Assembly: GCF_029168945.1 (NCBI RefSeq)
Contig: NC_083605.1
Span: forward strand, 32,439,280-32,503,279
Direction of reading: 5' to 3'
Length of the DNA: 64,000 bases
DNA from: Cannabis sativa
Lineage: Eukaryota; Streptophyta; Magnoliopsida; Rosales; Cannabaceae
Both the position numbers and the translations under genes were made by a program. Shown here in pieces: positions 10,354 to 22,706 of this stretch (positions are counted from its first letter, which is position 1; every line of letters starts with the position of its first letter). The notes under the pieces were generated by a model. The model saw nothing but the letters and a program-made list of their open reading frames with translations. It did no database searches and had not been told where the DNA came from.

Positions 10354-12365
10354 TGTAACGCCCTGTCCAACAGGGACGCCACGTGTGTGCACTTTATTTA
10401 AAATACCAATAATTATATAAGATGTAATTATACTAAAAGTGTGGGTAATTAAATTTTTGATAGTTAAAACTCAACCTTTAAACTGTTTAACAAAAGATAA
10501 GTAACATGAAGTATGGGGTCCCCCTGTTTTCAAAATATTTACAAACTGGTTTCAAAGTATTTTACAACATAAGCTTTATATTTTCCAAAATACAATCAAA
10601 ATAGAGCATCCTGTAACTGGGCTGCCTACGGCTGGTATGTACATTGCTGCTGCGACCATAAACTCATGGTTGCTCGACTTTAGCCTTTCCTTTACCTGCA
10701 CCATAAAGCACCAGTGAGTCACAGAGACTCAGCAAGAAAGTGATCAAAACAATAATTGAAAGAAAATGATTATCAACTTATTCTCATGCCATTATGTTTA
10801 CTCACTATTCGATAATAATAAGCGTTCCTTTAAACATCACACATTCCTGGTACTTAATAAAGTACCACTTTTTACCACTCGTCACATACGAGCTGAATAT
10901 GTCACTATCGTTGCCCGATAAAGCAAACGATAAGTAAGAAACCTAACCGCGGTTTCAAGAGTAATTACTCATAACGGTAATAACCGTTTCCAACCCTAGG
11001 TCATAACCTAGGCTTAATAAACTTTTAATCAGCATCATGATAATAATTTAAGGCCACTTCCATTCATCCATTAATCTTTAACCACATACGGTGCTTACCA
11101 CTTTTCTTACCTTAATTCAGAAGTCAAAAGTATGGCCGACCTGAGTGGAAGAACAAGCTAAGCGATCCCGGTCCTATGTCACGACAATTGAAACACAATA
11201 AATACCTTAACTCAAAGTTCCGGATTAAAACCCTAATTTAGAAATCAAACGTAACCTAACTCCCAGCAACCCCAATTTAGGTCAAGCATCCCATATTTAA
11301 TTTAAAACAGATAGTACACAACTCCCCGGGTCAAAACTGAACATAAAGCAAACCCGAAAAAATTCTCCCCTGCAGGCAACCGGTCGACCGGTTCTGATAC
11401 ACCAGAACCCATCCGGTCGACCGGTTCTGGCAGACCAGGAACAAAAGTTCCTCTTCACCAAAATCGAACCAAAACCCCTCCAAACCTAACCAAACTTTCC
11501 AGAACAGTATATTAACATAAATATGGCATAACCTAAGCTGCAAAACACAGTGGTTCAATCTCTAGCTTAAAATCACACACTCAAGTGAAGAAATCAAATT
11601 TCTTTTAGCTTCCTCACTGACCAATCAATCCCAACAGCCATGAATTCAATTCAAACATACATTAACAGACCTTATTCAACTTAGATAACAAACCTAAACC
11701 TTCACTAAACCTACAGCTTTGAAAACTTTCAAAAAAAGTAACAAACCTAGCTTAGAAACCTAAGAAAACATCAAAACAAAAGGATGAACTTACCTAAGGT
11801 GCAAGGTTGATTTGAAGGTGGAGTTTAGCTCTGAAAATAGGTGTTGGCTGAAGCAAAACAATCCCCCTAGTGGCTGGTTTCACCTGCTCGAAGGAAGAGG
11901 AGGAAGAAGGTTGAGAAAAAAGTTTCTTGCCTTGGAAGAAAGCTTCCTCTTCATTTATAAATGCTTTGTTTTCTTTCTTTTCTTTTTTTTTTTAAAATAT
12001 AGGCAGCTACAAAATAAAACAAAAACCAACACCTAAATTACTAATCTACCCCTCTTAAATATTAAATTCTTAAAAAAAAACCCTAGGGGCATTTTGGTAA
12101 TTTTACTAATTCCCCAATCCGGCATTCTAATAAAATTGTTACTTAATCCGGGATATTCTCAAAATAATTCTTTCATTTAATGTCGTGACATTGCTAACCA
12201 CATAGCTAAAATTCCACAATTGCCGGGCCCAAAATAACGTATTTCATTAAATAATTTCTCAACAATTTACCTAAGTAAGATCATAATCCTACTTCATTTC
12301 CCAAATAATTACATATTTAATAAAATATGTCCATTTAAATATTATTTATTTTCTGGGATATTACA
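10354..12365 (-). repeat. 3' LTR of the chromovirus
   Basis: On the plus strand it reads TGTAACGCCC...GATATTACA. It contains a TATA-like TTTATAAA at 11954-11961 and two copies of a CCGGTCGACCGG palindrome (11378-11393 and 11413-11424). The 75-codon frame at 11331-11558 recurs in the other LTR; I see no reason to call it a gene. Confidence 0.95.
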
Positions 12366-12390
12366 ACTATCCCCCACTTATAGGGATTTC
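12366..12390 (-). other. Polypurine tract of the chromovirus
   Basis: On the minus strand AAGTGGGGGATAGT lies directly before the LTR, shortly after the pol stop codon at 12402. The upstream sequence TTTCGAGGACGAAAT is a motif commonly seen at this spot in plant chromoviruses. Confidence 0.85.
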
Positions 12391-12401
12391 GTCCTCGAAA
12401 T

Positions 12402-13580
12402 TTACCTGAAAAGCTCGGGATACAGTCCCCGCATCTGCGACTCTAATTCCCAAGTCGCTTCTTCAACTTTGCTGTTCCGCCACAACACCTTGACTAGTGG
12501 AATAGTCTTGTTTCGCAACACCTTTTCTTTCCTGTCTAAGATCTGTACTGGTTGTTCTTCATATGACAGGTCGGTTTGAAGCTCAATGTCTTCATAACTT
12601 AAAATATGAGTTGTATCAGATACATATTTCCGAAGCATCGAGACATGAAACACGTTATGAACCCCAGATAAAGCAGGAGGTAGAGCCAACCGATAAGCTA
12701 CCTGACCTACTTTCTCAAGAATCTCAAATGGACCAATAAATCTGGGACTCAACTTTCCTTTCTTCCCGAACCTTCGAATTCCTTTCATTGGGGACACCCG
12801 AAGAAAAACAAAATCCCCAACTTGGAATTCAACATCTCTACGCTTTGGATCTGCGTAGCTTTTCTGTCTACTTTGGGAAGCAAGCATACGAGCTCGAATC
12901 TTTTCAATAGCCTCGCTCGTTCTTTGGACAGCTTCAGGTCCAAGGTACCTACGTTCACCAGCCTCATCCCAGTGAATAGGTGATCGACATTTCCTTCCAT
13001 AAAGCATCTCATACGGAGCCATGCCAATGGTACTCTGATAACTATTGTTATAAGAAAACTCAATCAGAGGTAGGTACTTGTTCCAAGAGCCTTCAAAGTC
13101 CATTACACATGCCCTCAACATATCCTCAAGTATCTGGATAGTCCTTTCAGATTGACCATCGGTTTGAGGATGAAAAGATGTACTAAATTTCAACTTAGTA
13201 CCCATTGCTTGCTGTAAACTTTCCCAGAATTTGGATGTAAATTTTGGATCTCGATCTGAAACTATCGACTTTGGGGCACCATGAAGTCGAACTATCTCCT
13301 TAATATACAAATCAGCATATTGATCCACTGTATACGTTGTCCTCACCGGGAGAAAGTGAGCAGACTTCGTATATCGATCCACTATCACCCAAATAGAATC
13401 ATAATACCCTACTGTTCTGGGCAATCCTACCACAAAATCCATGGTGATGTCTTCCCATTTCCATTCAGGAATCTTTAGAGGTTGAAGCAAACCTGCCGGC
13501 CTTTGATGTTCTGCTTTAATTTGTTGACAGGTTAAGCATTTTGACACATATTCAACAATATCCCTCTTCATACCGGCCAC
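12402..13580 (-). pseudogene. Chromovirus pol, 3' part: integrase core and chromodomain
   Basis: This frame continues the polyprotein after a frameshift near 13570-13580. It starts within the integrase zinc-binding domain (CLTCQQ half, about residues 15-20). The rve catalytic core follows, with D (in ITMDFVVG), D (in IVSDRDPKF) and E (in GQSERTIQ). The C-terminal GPF/Y region (SPRFIGPFEI) comes next, then a chromodomain-like tail (VLWRNSKVEEATWE) that in this family directs insertion toward heterochromatin. Apart from the frameshift at its start the frame looks intact. Confidence 0.92.
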
Positions 13581-16500
13581 CGGTATAAAGCTTTCACATC
13601 ATGATACATCTTGGTTGTTCCCGGGTGTAAGGAGTACGGTGTAGTATGAGATTCATCAAGAATCTCCTGTCTGATTTCTTTATCAACCGGTACACAGATT
13701 CTGTTTTTGTATCGCAACAACCCATCAGATAAGCACGAAAAGTCTCTTGCCAATCCAGCCTCTAACTTCTCCTTATGTCCCTGTAGCTCAAGGTCACCTT
13801 GTTGGGCTACTCTAATTCTTTCCAATAGGTTAGACTGTATGGTGATATTAGCAAGTTTTCCAATTACAAATTCAATTCCCGCTCTCGTCATATCCTCAGC
13901 CAACTTTGCTGAGATTTCCTTTAGTTCACAAACTTGCCCTGGTCCTTTCCGACTTAGAGCATCCGCTACCACATTTGCTTTACCAGGGTGGTAGAGAATC
14001 TCGCAGTCATAATCTTTGACCAGTTCTAACCATCGTCGTTGCCTCATATTTAAATCCTTCTGAGTGAAAAAGTACTTGAGGCTTTTGTGATCTGTATAAA
14101 TTTCACACTTCTCACCGTATAGATAGTGACGCCAAACTTTTAGTGCAAAGACAACCGCTGCTAATTCAATATCATGGGTAGGATATCGTTGTTCATACTC
14201 CTTCAATTGCCTGGATGCATAAGCAATCACTTTCCCTGACTGCATAAGAACACAACCTAACCCTTGTTTGGATGCATCACAATAAATCACAAACTTTTCA
14301 TCACTTTTTGGTAAAGTCAGCACAGGAGCGGTAATCAACCTTTGCTTCAATTCCTGGAAACTTCCTTCACACTTGTCAGTCCAAACAAACTTACAATTCT
14401 TTCGGGTCAATTCAGTTAAAGGCGTAGAAATCTTTGCAAAGCCCTCAACAAATCTTCGGTAATACCCTGCTAACCCCAGGAAACTTCTAACTTCAGTTGC
14501 TGACTTAGGTCGAGGCCAGTCACGAACTGCTTCAATCTTTACTGGATCCACTAAAATACCATTTTTACTCACCACATGCCCCAAGAAACTCACCTGAGGT
14601 AACCAGAATTCACATTTCTTAAACTTGGCATACAACTTATGCTCCCTGAGACGTTGTAATACCATTCGAAGATGTCTTTCGTGAGTCTCTTCTGAGTCTG
14701 AATAAATTAGAATATCATCGATAAAGACAATAACAAAATCATCTAGAAAATCTTTGAACACTCGGTTCATCAAGTCCATAAATGCTGCCGGGGCATTTGT
14801 TAATCCGAAGGACATTACCAGGAATTCATAATGACCATACCGGGTCCGAAAAGCTGTCTTGGGAATATCCTCCTCTCGAATCCTCAGTTGGTGATAACCA
14901 GATCGAAGATCAATCTTAGAAAAGACAGTCTTACCCTGCAGCTGATCAAATAAATCATCTATTCTTGGTAAAGGGTACTTGTTCTTCACTGTCAATTTGT
15001 TTAACTCCCGATAATCTATACACATTCTTAATGTTCCATCTTTCTTTTTCACAAACAAAACTGGTGCACCCCAAGGTGAAGTACTAGGTCTAGTAAATTT
15101 TAAATCCATCATCCCCTGTAATTGAACTTTTAACTCTTTCAGCTCTGCCGGTGCCATCCTGTAGGGAGCTTTCGATACAGGCTCAGCTCCTGGTATTAAA
15201 TCAATCTCAAAATCAATTTCACGTTTTGGTGGCAACCCTGGTAACTCTTCTGGGAACACATCCAGAAATTCTCGAACCACTGGGACATGCTCCGGTCCCG
15301 CTAGTGGTTCCCTGGAAATATCCACAACACTTGCCAAGAAACCAATGCACCCCTCACACAACAAATCCCTTGCCTTAAGGGCTGAAATTAAGGGAATCCG
15401 AGATCCTTGCATCTTACCCACAAATACAAATGGGTCCTCGCCCTCAGGCTGAAAAGTTACCATCTTTCTTTTACAATCAATGGTGGCGTTGTATTTAGCA
15501 AGCGAATCCATCCCCAAAATAACATCAAAATCCTCCAGATTTAATTCTATCAGATCAACTGATAACTCTCTTCCTTCCACAAACACTGGAAGGGATCGAA
15601 CCCACCTGCTGGAGATAACCAACTCCCCAGTAGGCAACAAGGTTCCAAAACCTCTAGAAAGCACATCACTAGGTTTATTCAGCTGCTCAATTATTCTACT
15701 TGAAATATAAGAATGCGTCGCACCAGAATCAATTAACACAGTCAATAAAGTACCAGCAACAGAAAGCTGACCTGTCACAGTAGAAGGACCAGCATCAGCC
15801 TCAGCTTGAGTCAGGGCAAACACTCGGGCAGGTGCGGGTGTATCATCCTTCTTTTGCTCTAGCCGTAGCAATTGTGGACAATTTCTCTTCATATGACCCA
15901 CCATTCCACAGTGGAAACAGGCCCTAGCCTGACACTCGCCCAGGTGATGCTTTTTACACCTCGGACATTCAGGAAAAGTCCGCCAGTTTTCGTTTCCACT
16001 ACGACGGAAACCTTGGTTACCCTGGAATCTTTTGTTTGGGCCTGCCGCTGATGATTCACTAGGTCTTTTCTTGCGGTCACCAAGATCAGTACCCCTACCC
16101 GAACCAGCACCTGCTGCTTGCTTCCATGAATCTCTTCTAGCAATATTTTTCTTTCGTATCTGAGCCTCGGCACCCTCAGAAACTAAGGCCAACTCAACTA
16201 TTTGAGCATAAGTTCGGGCAACCCCCGGTTGTTTAGAAGCAACAATCACATCCCGGGCGATGTGTTCATCCAGCCCCCGTATAAACTTTGCTTTTCTAGC
16301 AGCTTCAGTGGCCACCTCATCTGAGGCAAACTTTGCCAGTCGATCAAACTTAGTAGCATACTCTGTCACAGTCATACTACCCTGAGTTAACCGTATAAAC
16401 TCTTCTGCCTTTGCTGCCTTAATAGATTCATTATAATACTTCTCATAAAATAAGGCCCGAAAAGTTTCCCAGGTCATGTTATTCAGATCATGGCCCTGAG

Positions 16501-16936
16501 ATACAATCTCCCACCAAATACGGGCATCATCTCGTAGCATATAGGTAGCACACCTGACTCGGTCATTATCTTCAACTCGCATAAAATCGAAAATGGATGT
16601 TATCTTACTCATCCATTGCTCCGCCTTGAGTGGATCAGCACCACCCTCAAACACTGGCAGATTCTGCTTCCTGAACCGCTCATACAATGGTTCCAAACGA
16701 TTCCCTGCATCCGGTGGCACTACTAGAGGTGCCGGAGGATCAGGATTAAGATTTAGAGCAGGCTGAGCTCGCTGCTCTCTTAATTCTCTGATTTGCTCAC
16801 CCTGCTGCCGAATAGTTTCTTGCATAGCAGCATATAACTCTTCCCAATTAGGTGGTGGTAAAGGGTTCTCACCCTCACCGGCAGCCCCGAGCCCAGCTAG
16901 CTCGCGGGTACCCCTACCAGTCCGCCTTGGGTGCAT
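13568..16936 (-). pseudogene. Chromovirus gag-pol, 5' part: gag, protease, RT, RNase H, start of integrase
   Basis: I choose the ATG at 16936 (MHPRRTGRG), because the frame upstream looks like leader. Retrotrans_gag lies at about residues 90-250, and the zinc knuckle [14 protein letters not shown] (C-X2-C-X4-H-X4-C) at about 15878-15919. The protease has [13 protein letters not shown] (about 15710-15735), RT has FIDDILIYS (about 14700-14726), and the Ty3 RNase H has [10 protein letters not shown] (about 14265-14295). The frame ends in the integrase zinc finger after the first His pair, where an indel changes frame. This is the only obvious coding lesion, fitting its near-identical LTRs. Confidence 0.93.
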
Positions 16937-17160
16937 AACTATACGCCTGCGATCACATTCCAAGTAATAACAATACTGATAAGTATTTCCATATATTATA
17001 ATTCTTCCCACAACATTCTGGTATCAACATAATTCAAATAATCAGGTTATCAGAAAATTAACAAGCTATCTTTTAACTTAAAGCTTACTAAACCATGAGT
17101 CGATCAGGTCCTTGCAGCCAATGTACATATCAAACCAGTCTTCAGGATCTAAAAACCTTG

Positions 17161-17174
17161 GCGCTCTGATACCA
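17161..17174 (-). other. Primer-binding site of the chromovirus
   Basis: On the minus strand TGGTATCAGAGCGC follows the LTR edge at 17178 after three bases. It matches the initiator-Met tRNA type of PBS. The leader from here to the gag ATG is only about 240 bases. Confidence 0.88.
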
Positions 17175-17177
17175 TGT

Positions 17178-19195
17178 TGTAACGCCCTGTCCAACAGGGA
17201 CGCCACGTGTGTGCACTTTATTTAAAATACCAATAATTATATAAGATGTAATTATACTAAAAGTGTGGGTAATTAAATTTTTGATAGTTAAAACTCAACC
17301 TTTAAACTGTTTAACAAAAGATAAGTAACATGAAGTATGGGGTCCCCCTGTTTTCAAAATATTTACAAACTGGTTTCAAAGTATTTTACAACATAAGCTT
17401 TATATTTTCCAAAATACAATCAAAATAGAGCATCCTGTAAACTGGGCTGCCTACGGCTGGTATGTACATTGCTGCTGCGACCATAAACTCATGGTTGCTC
17501 GACTTTAGCCTTTCCTTTACCTGCACCATAAAGCACCAGTGAGTCACAGAGACTCAGCAAGAAAGTGATCAAAATAATAATTGAAAGAAAATGATTATCA
17601 ACTTATTCTCATGCCATTATGTTTACTCACTATTCGATAATAATCAGCGTTCCTTTAAACATCACACATTCCTGGTACTTAATAAAGTACCACTTTTTAC
17701 CACTCGTCACATACGAGCTGAATATGTCACTATCGTTGCCCGATAAAGCAAACGATAAGTAAGAAACCTAACCGCGGTTTCAAGAGTAATTACTCATAAC
17801 GGTAATAACCGTTTCCAACCCTAGGTCATAACCTAGGCTTAATAAACTTTTAATCAGCATCATGATAATAATTTAAGGCCACTTCCATTCATCCATTAAT
17901 CTTTAACCACATACGGTGCTTACCACTTTTCTTACCTTAATTCAGAAGTCAAAAGTATGGCCGACCTGAGTGGAAGAACAAGCTAAGCAATCCCGGTCCT
18001 ATGTCACGACAATTGAAACACAATAAATACCTTAACTCAAAGTTCCGGATTAAAACCCTAATTTAGAAATCAAACGTAACCTAACTCCCAGCAACCCCAA
18101 TTTAGGTCAAGCATCCCATATTTAATTTAAAACAGATAGTACACAACTCCCCGGGTCAAAACTGAACATAAAGCAAACCCGAAAAAATTCTCCCCTGCAG
18201 GCAACCGGTCGACCGGTTCTGATACACCAGAACCCATCCGGTCGACCGGTTCTGGCAGACCAGGAACAAAAGTTCCTCTTCACCAAAATCGAACCAAAAC
18301 CCCTCCAAACCTAACCAAACTTTCCAGAACAGTATATTAACATAAATATGGCATAACCTAAGCTGCAAAACACAGTGGTTCAATCTCTAGCTTAAAATCA
18401 CACACTCAAGTGAAGAAATCAAATTTCTTTTAGCTTCCTCACTGACCAATCAATCCCAACAGCCATGAATTCAATTCAAACATACATTAATAGACCTTAT
18501 TCAACTTAGATAACAAACCTAAACCTTCACTAAACCTACAGCTTTGAAAACTTTCAAAAAAAGTAACAAACCTAGCTTAGAAACCTAAGAAAACATCAAA
18601 ACAAAAGGATGAACTTACCTAAGGTGCAAGGTTGATTTGAAGGTGGAGTTTAGCTCTGAAAATAGGTGTTGGCTGAAGCAAAACAATCCCCCTAGTGGCT
18701 GGTTTCAGCTGCTCGAAGGAAGAGGAGGAAGAAGGTTGAGAAAAAAATGTTACTTGCCTTGGAAGAAAGCTTCCTCTTCCTTTATAAATGTTTTGTTTTC
18801 TTTGTTTTCTCTTTTTTTTTTTAAAATATAGGCAGCTACAAAATAAAACAAAAACCAACACCTAAATTACTAATCTACCCCTCTTAAATATTAAATTCTT
18901 AAAAAAAAAACCCTAGGGGCATTTTGGTAATTTTACTAATTCCCCAATCCGACATTCTAATAAAATTCTTACTTAATCCGGGATATTCTCAAAATAATTC
19001 TTTCATTTAATGTCGTGACATTGCTAACCACATAGCTAAAATTCCACAATTGCCGGGCCCAAAATAACGTATTTCATTAAATAATTTCTCAACAATTTAC
19101 CTAAGTAAGATCATAATCCTACTTCATTTCCCAAATAATTACATATTTAATAAAATATGTCTATTTAAATATTATTTATTTTCTGGGATATTACA
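17178..19195 (-). repeat. 5' LTR of the chromovirus
   Basis: Nearly identical to 10354-12365, with a few substitutions and small indels in homopolymers. It carries the same pair of palindromes (18203-18218 and 18238-18249). It is followed directly by the second AAATA and then by Tat gag codons. Confidence 0.95.
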
Positions 19196-22100
19196 AAATA
19201 GTCCCCGACGAGGACTACGAGGGGAACCTCGACGAGTATGCCTATGACGAAGGAAGTTACTCAGAGCTGGTGCTTCTCAGACAAAAAGCTATCGATCATG
19301 AAGCCGAGATCGAAGCTCAGAAAGCACAAAACCAGAAAATGCAGGAAGTGATGCTAGCCATGCAGAAAGCCATGGAAGCAGCTGGCATTCACGTGCACCC
19401 CAAGGCAATGACTGCTGGACTCAACAGGGAGCCAGCGACGTCTACGCCTAATTCCCAGCAGCAGAAATCTAGGGAACCTAGCCCTATAAGATATCCTGCT
19501 GAGGGAAATCAGACGAAAAACCCTACTTCTACCCCTGGGCGAAAGAAAAAGGTGCAGGATCCGCGAAGGGTCCGCTCAGATTTCCCTAAAGGGAAAGGTC
19601 CGCAGAGGGGCAAGCCCCAAAAAGGGAGTCTTGGCCCTCAGGATCGAGGGGACCGAAAAAGCGTTTCTGTGCACCAGGAACCAGGGGGTAGAGGGAGAAG
19701 AGGACAGAGATGTCCTCCCATTGATCTGAGAAATCAAATTAATGGGAATCAAGGTGACCTCCGGGATCACCTTGACCAAAAAAGATACGGGCCCGTGGTT
19801 TCCTCTGGTACGTTAAACGAAGGGATTATGGCGGAACTCGCCATACTTCGAAAAGACATTGCTCGAGTCTCCCGGAGGCAGAAGGGAGACGACTCAGATT
19901 CAGACAGCGAGGATCGGGAGCCGTGTGCCAAGCACATCCTGGAGGCGGAGCTCCCTAAAAACTTCAAGATTCCCAAAATGGCGGCATATACCGGGAACTC
20001 CGATCCCAGTGACCACCTGTCACGGTTCAACCGTGTCATGACAGTCATGCGGGTCAGCAATGATGCCAAATGTCTGTGCTTCCCACTCACTCTGAGTGGG
20101 TCAGCGGAGGAATGGTTCAAAAAGCTGGAACCAGGATCCGTGGGCTGTTGGAACAAGCTCCAGACCAACTTCCAGAGACAGTTTGTCGCCGCCAGAAAGG
20201 TTAACTTAGAGGTTAGTGCCTTGACCAATATCAAGCAACTGCCCACTGAAACCTTGAAGAATTACATCAAGAGGTTCCGAGAGGAAGCCTTGAAGACCAA
20301 GAAGGTTGATGAAGGACAACAGCTTGCACTTCTCCAAGCAGGAATCCGTACTGGGACTCCCTTCTGGAATGAGTTGCAGCAAGAAGGGGCTGCTAGCCTC
20401 CAGGACTTCCAGAAAAGAGTCCAAAAGTATATCAACCTCGAAGAAGCCCAAATCGTGGCTTATGGAGGCTATTATCCCACCGGGATAGCAGGGTACATGC
20501 CCGGAGTATCGCCCTCGGGTACTGCCCCGACCGCGACTCCACAAGTGAGTGGCATACAGTTCTCTGCTACCACTGGGTATAGCCAGGGCCAAGCTTTGGC
20601 GCCAGCATCTTCTCATTTTGGCAACCCGTCCGGGGTGAATGGGCAAGCTCCTTCACAGGCTGCCCCGACTGCTAGCCTAACAGGCCCTACCCAGGGATCG
20701 AGGAGTAAAAGGTCCTCCAAAGGCAGCACCCGAACGGTAGAGAAGCGCCAGAAAAAGGGGTACACCCCCCAATATACTCAGTACACGGAGCTGTCGGACT
20801 CTCAGGAACGTGTGTACTTCGCCACTAGGCAAAATATGCACTACCGGAGACCACAACCATTGTACAAAGACAGCTCCCGGAGAGACCCGAGCAAAAGATG
20901 CGAGTACCACAACGACATTGGTCATAGCACCAATGAGTGTAAGAATCTCAAAGACGAGATCGAAAATCTAATCCGTTTGGGCCACCTCTATGAGTGGATC
21001 AAAAATAAGTTGCCCCACCTTAATCCGGGACAGGTGGCTGGGGGTATGCCTCCGGGAACACCAGGGGGTACAGCAGGAGTATTGGCTCCAGCTGCTCCCG
21101 CAGGTGACGCCCAGCATATTCCCGGGCTACCGCCCCGGCCTAATGGGCGGGTGGCCATGATCTCCGGAGGTCCCCATATCAGAGGGAACACTCGCAAGGA
21201 GCAAAAACGATACGCCGAGGCCGCGAAACACAATGAGATATGGGAAGTTACTCAACTCCCAGCTCAAAGGCCTCGACTGATGGACCAACCCATCACGTTC
21301 ACGGAAGAAGACGCCAAGACGGTGCGTTTTCCTCATCACGACCCGTTGGTCATAGAGACCCCCATCGCGAATAAAGTGGTGGCCAGAGTCTTAAATGACA
21401 ATGGGAGTTCCGTGAACCTGCTCTTCAAAGAAGCCTTCACCGCGATAGGGTTGACCGACTGTGACCTCTCGCCTAGTGGGTCGCAACTCACGGGGTTTAA
21501 CGGGGCGACGCTTATCCCGATGGGAAAAGTAAGGCTCCCGGTCACTCTGTGCCCGGATACTCCCCAAAGCACATTTAAGTATTGCACCTTCGTGGTGGTA
21601 GACTGTCCGACAGCCTACAACGCGATCCTCGGCCGGCCGGCCCTAGTGGATTTTGGTGCAATCACTTCGATTCGACATCTGTGCCTAAAATTCCCTACCC
21701 AGGAAGCCGGAGTCGGAACTGTGAGGGGAAATCAGGGGGAAGCAAGGCAATGTTACAATGTTGCCACCCACCTACCCGTACTTATGGTCCGGGAGTCCCC
21801 TGAGATAGAGAAAGCTGAAGAGGATGAGTTGGATCCTCGTTTAGGATCCGAAAGGGTCGTGGAACCAATGGAGGACGTCGAAGAAATACCAGTGTGCGAC
21901 GACGACTCCACCAAAGTACTCCGGATAGGGAAGAACCTGGACCCGGAGGAAAAGGACAAAATAATAAAAACACTGAAGGGCGCCATCGACATCTTTGCAT
22001 GGCGCCAAGAAGACATGACAGGCATAAGCCCTCACGTCATCACCCATGTACTCAATGTCAACCCGGACATGCCTCCTGTACATCAAAAGAGACGCCCGCT

Positions 22101-22706
22101 CGACTCGGTAAAGGCCGAGGCTCTAGAGAAAGAGGTGGACAAACTTTTGACCAGCGGCATGATCCGCGACGTGTACTATCCGGAATGGCTGGCCAATCCG
22201 GTCCTGGTGCCCAAGCCGAACGGGACTTGGCGAGTTTGTATAGACTTCACTGATCTAAACAAAGCTTGTCCAAAGGACTGCTTCCCGCTACCCAGGATCG
22301 ACCAAATGGTAGACGCCACTTCCGGATTTAAACTGTTATCTTTCATGGATGCCTATGCTGGGTACAATCAAATAAAAATGCATACGGCAGACCAGGAACG
22401 CACTAGCTTCAGGACCGATAAGGGGGTATACTGCTACCTAGTCATGCCTTTCGGACTGAAAAACGCCGGAGCAACCTATCAAAGAATGGTTAACCGGATG
22501 TTTAAAAGCCTCCTGGGACGAAACATGGAGGTGTACGTGGACGACATGCTCGTCAAATCCAAAGCATGCAACAGCCATGCAAGCGACTTAGAAGAATGTT
22601 TCGGAGTCGTCCGGAGATACGGTATGAAACTCAACCCAAAAAAGTGCACTTTTGGGGTCAAGTCAGGAAAATTCCTGGGTTTCATAGTCAGCCAAAGGGG
22701 GATTAT

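Larger units (their letters stand above)
10354..19195 (-). mobile_element. Ty3/gypsy chromovirus (Tekay-like), complete, nested in the Tat gag
   Basis: LTRs of about 2.0 kb lie at 10354-12365 and 17178-19195 and differ at roughly 15 sites. The target duplication AAATA is at 10349-10353 and 19196-19200. On the minus strand the order is 5' LTR (17178-19195), Met-type PBS, gag-pol, polypurine tract, 3' LTR (10354-12365). A chromodomain-like segment ends the integrase, which defines chromoviruses. Long LTRs and the Met PBS fit the Tekay/Del clade (inference). Confidence 0.95.

Noticed and set aside
11331..11558. 75-codon frame, repeated at 18156-18383, as a small LTR-encoded gene
   Set aside because: It is identical because the LTRs are identical. 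The repeated NRSTG words only reflect the DNA palindromes, and there is no start context or known domain.
19767..20246. Long minus-strand frames opposite Tat gag (also 20206-20646 and others to 22086)
   Set aside because: They mirror a GC-rich, strongly coding plus strand and have no domain; shadows.
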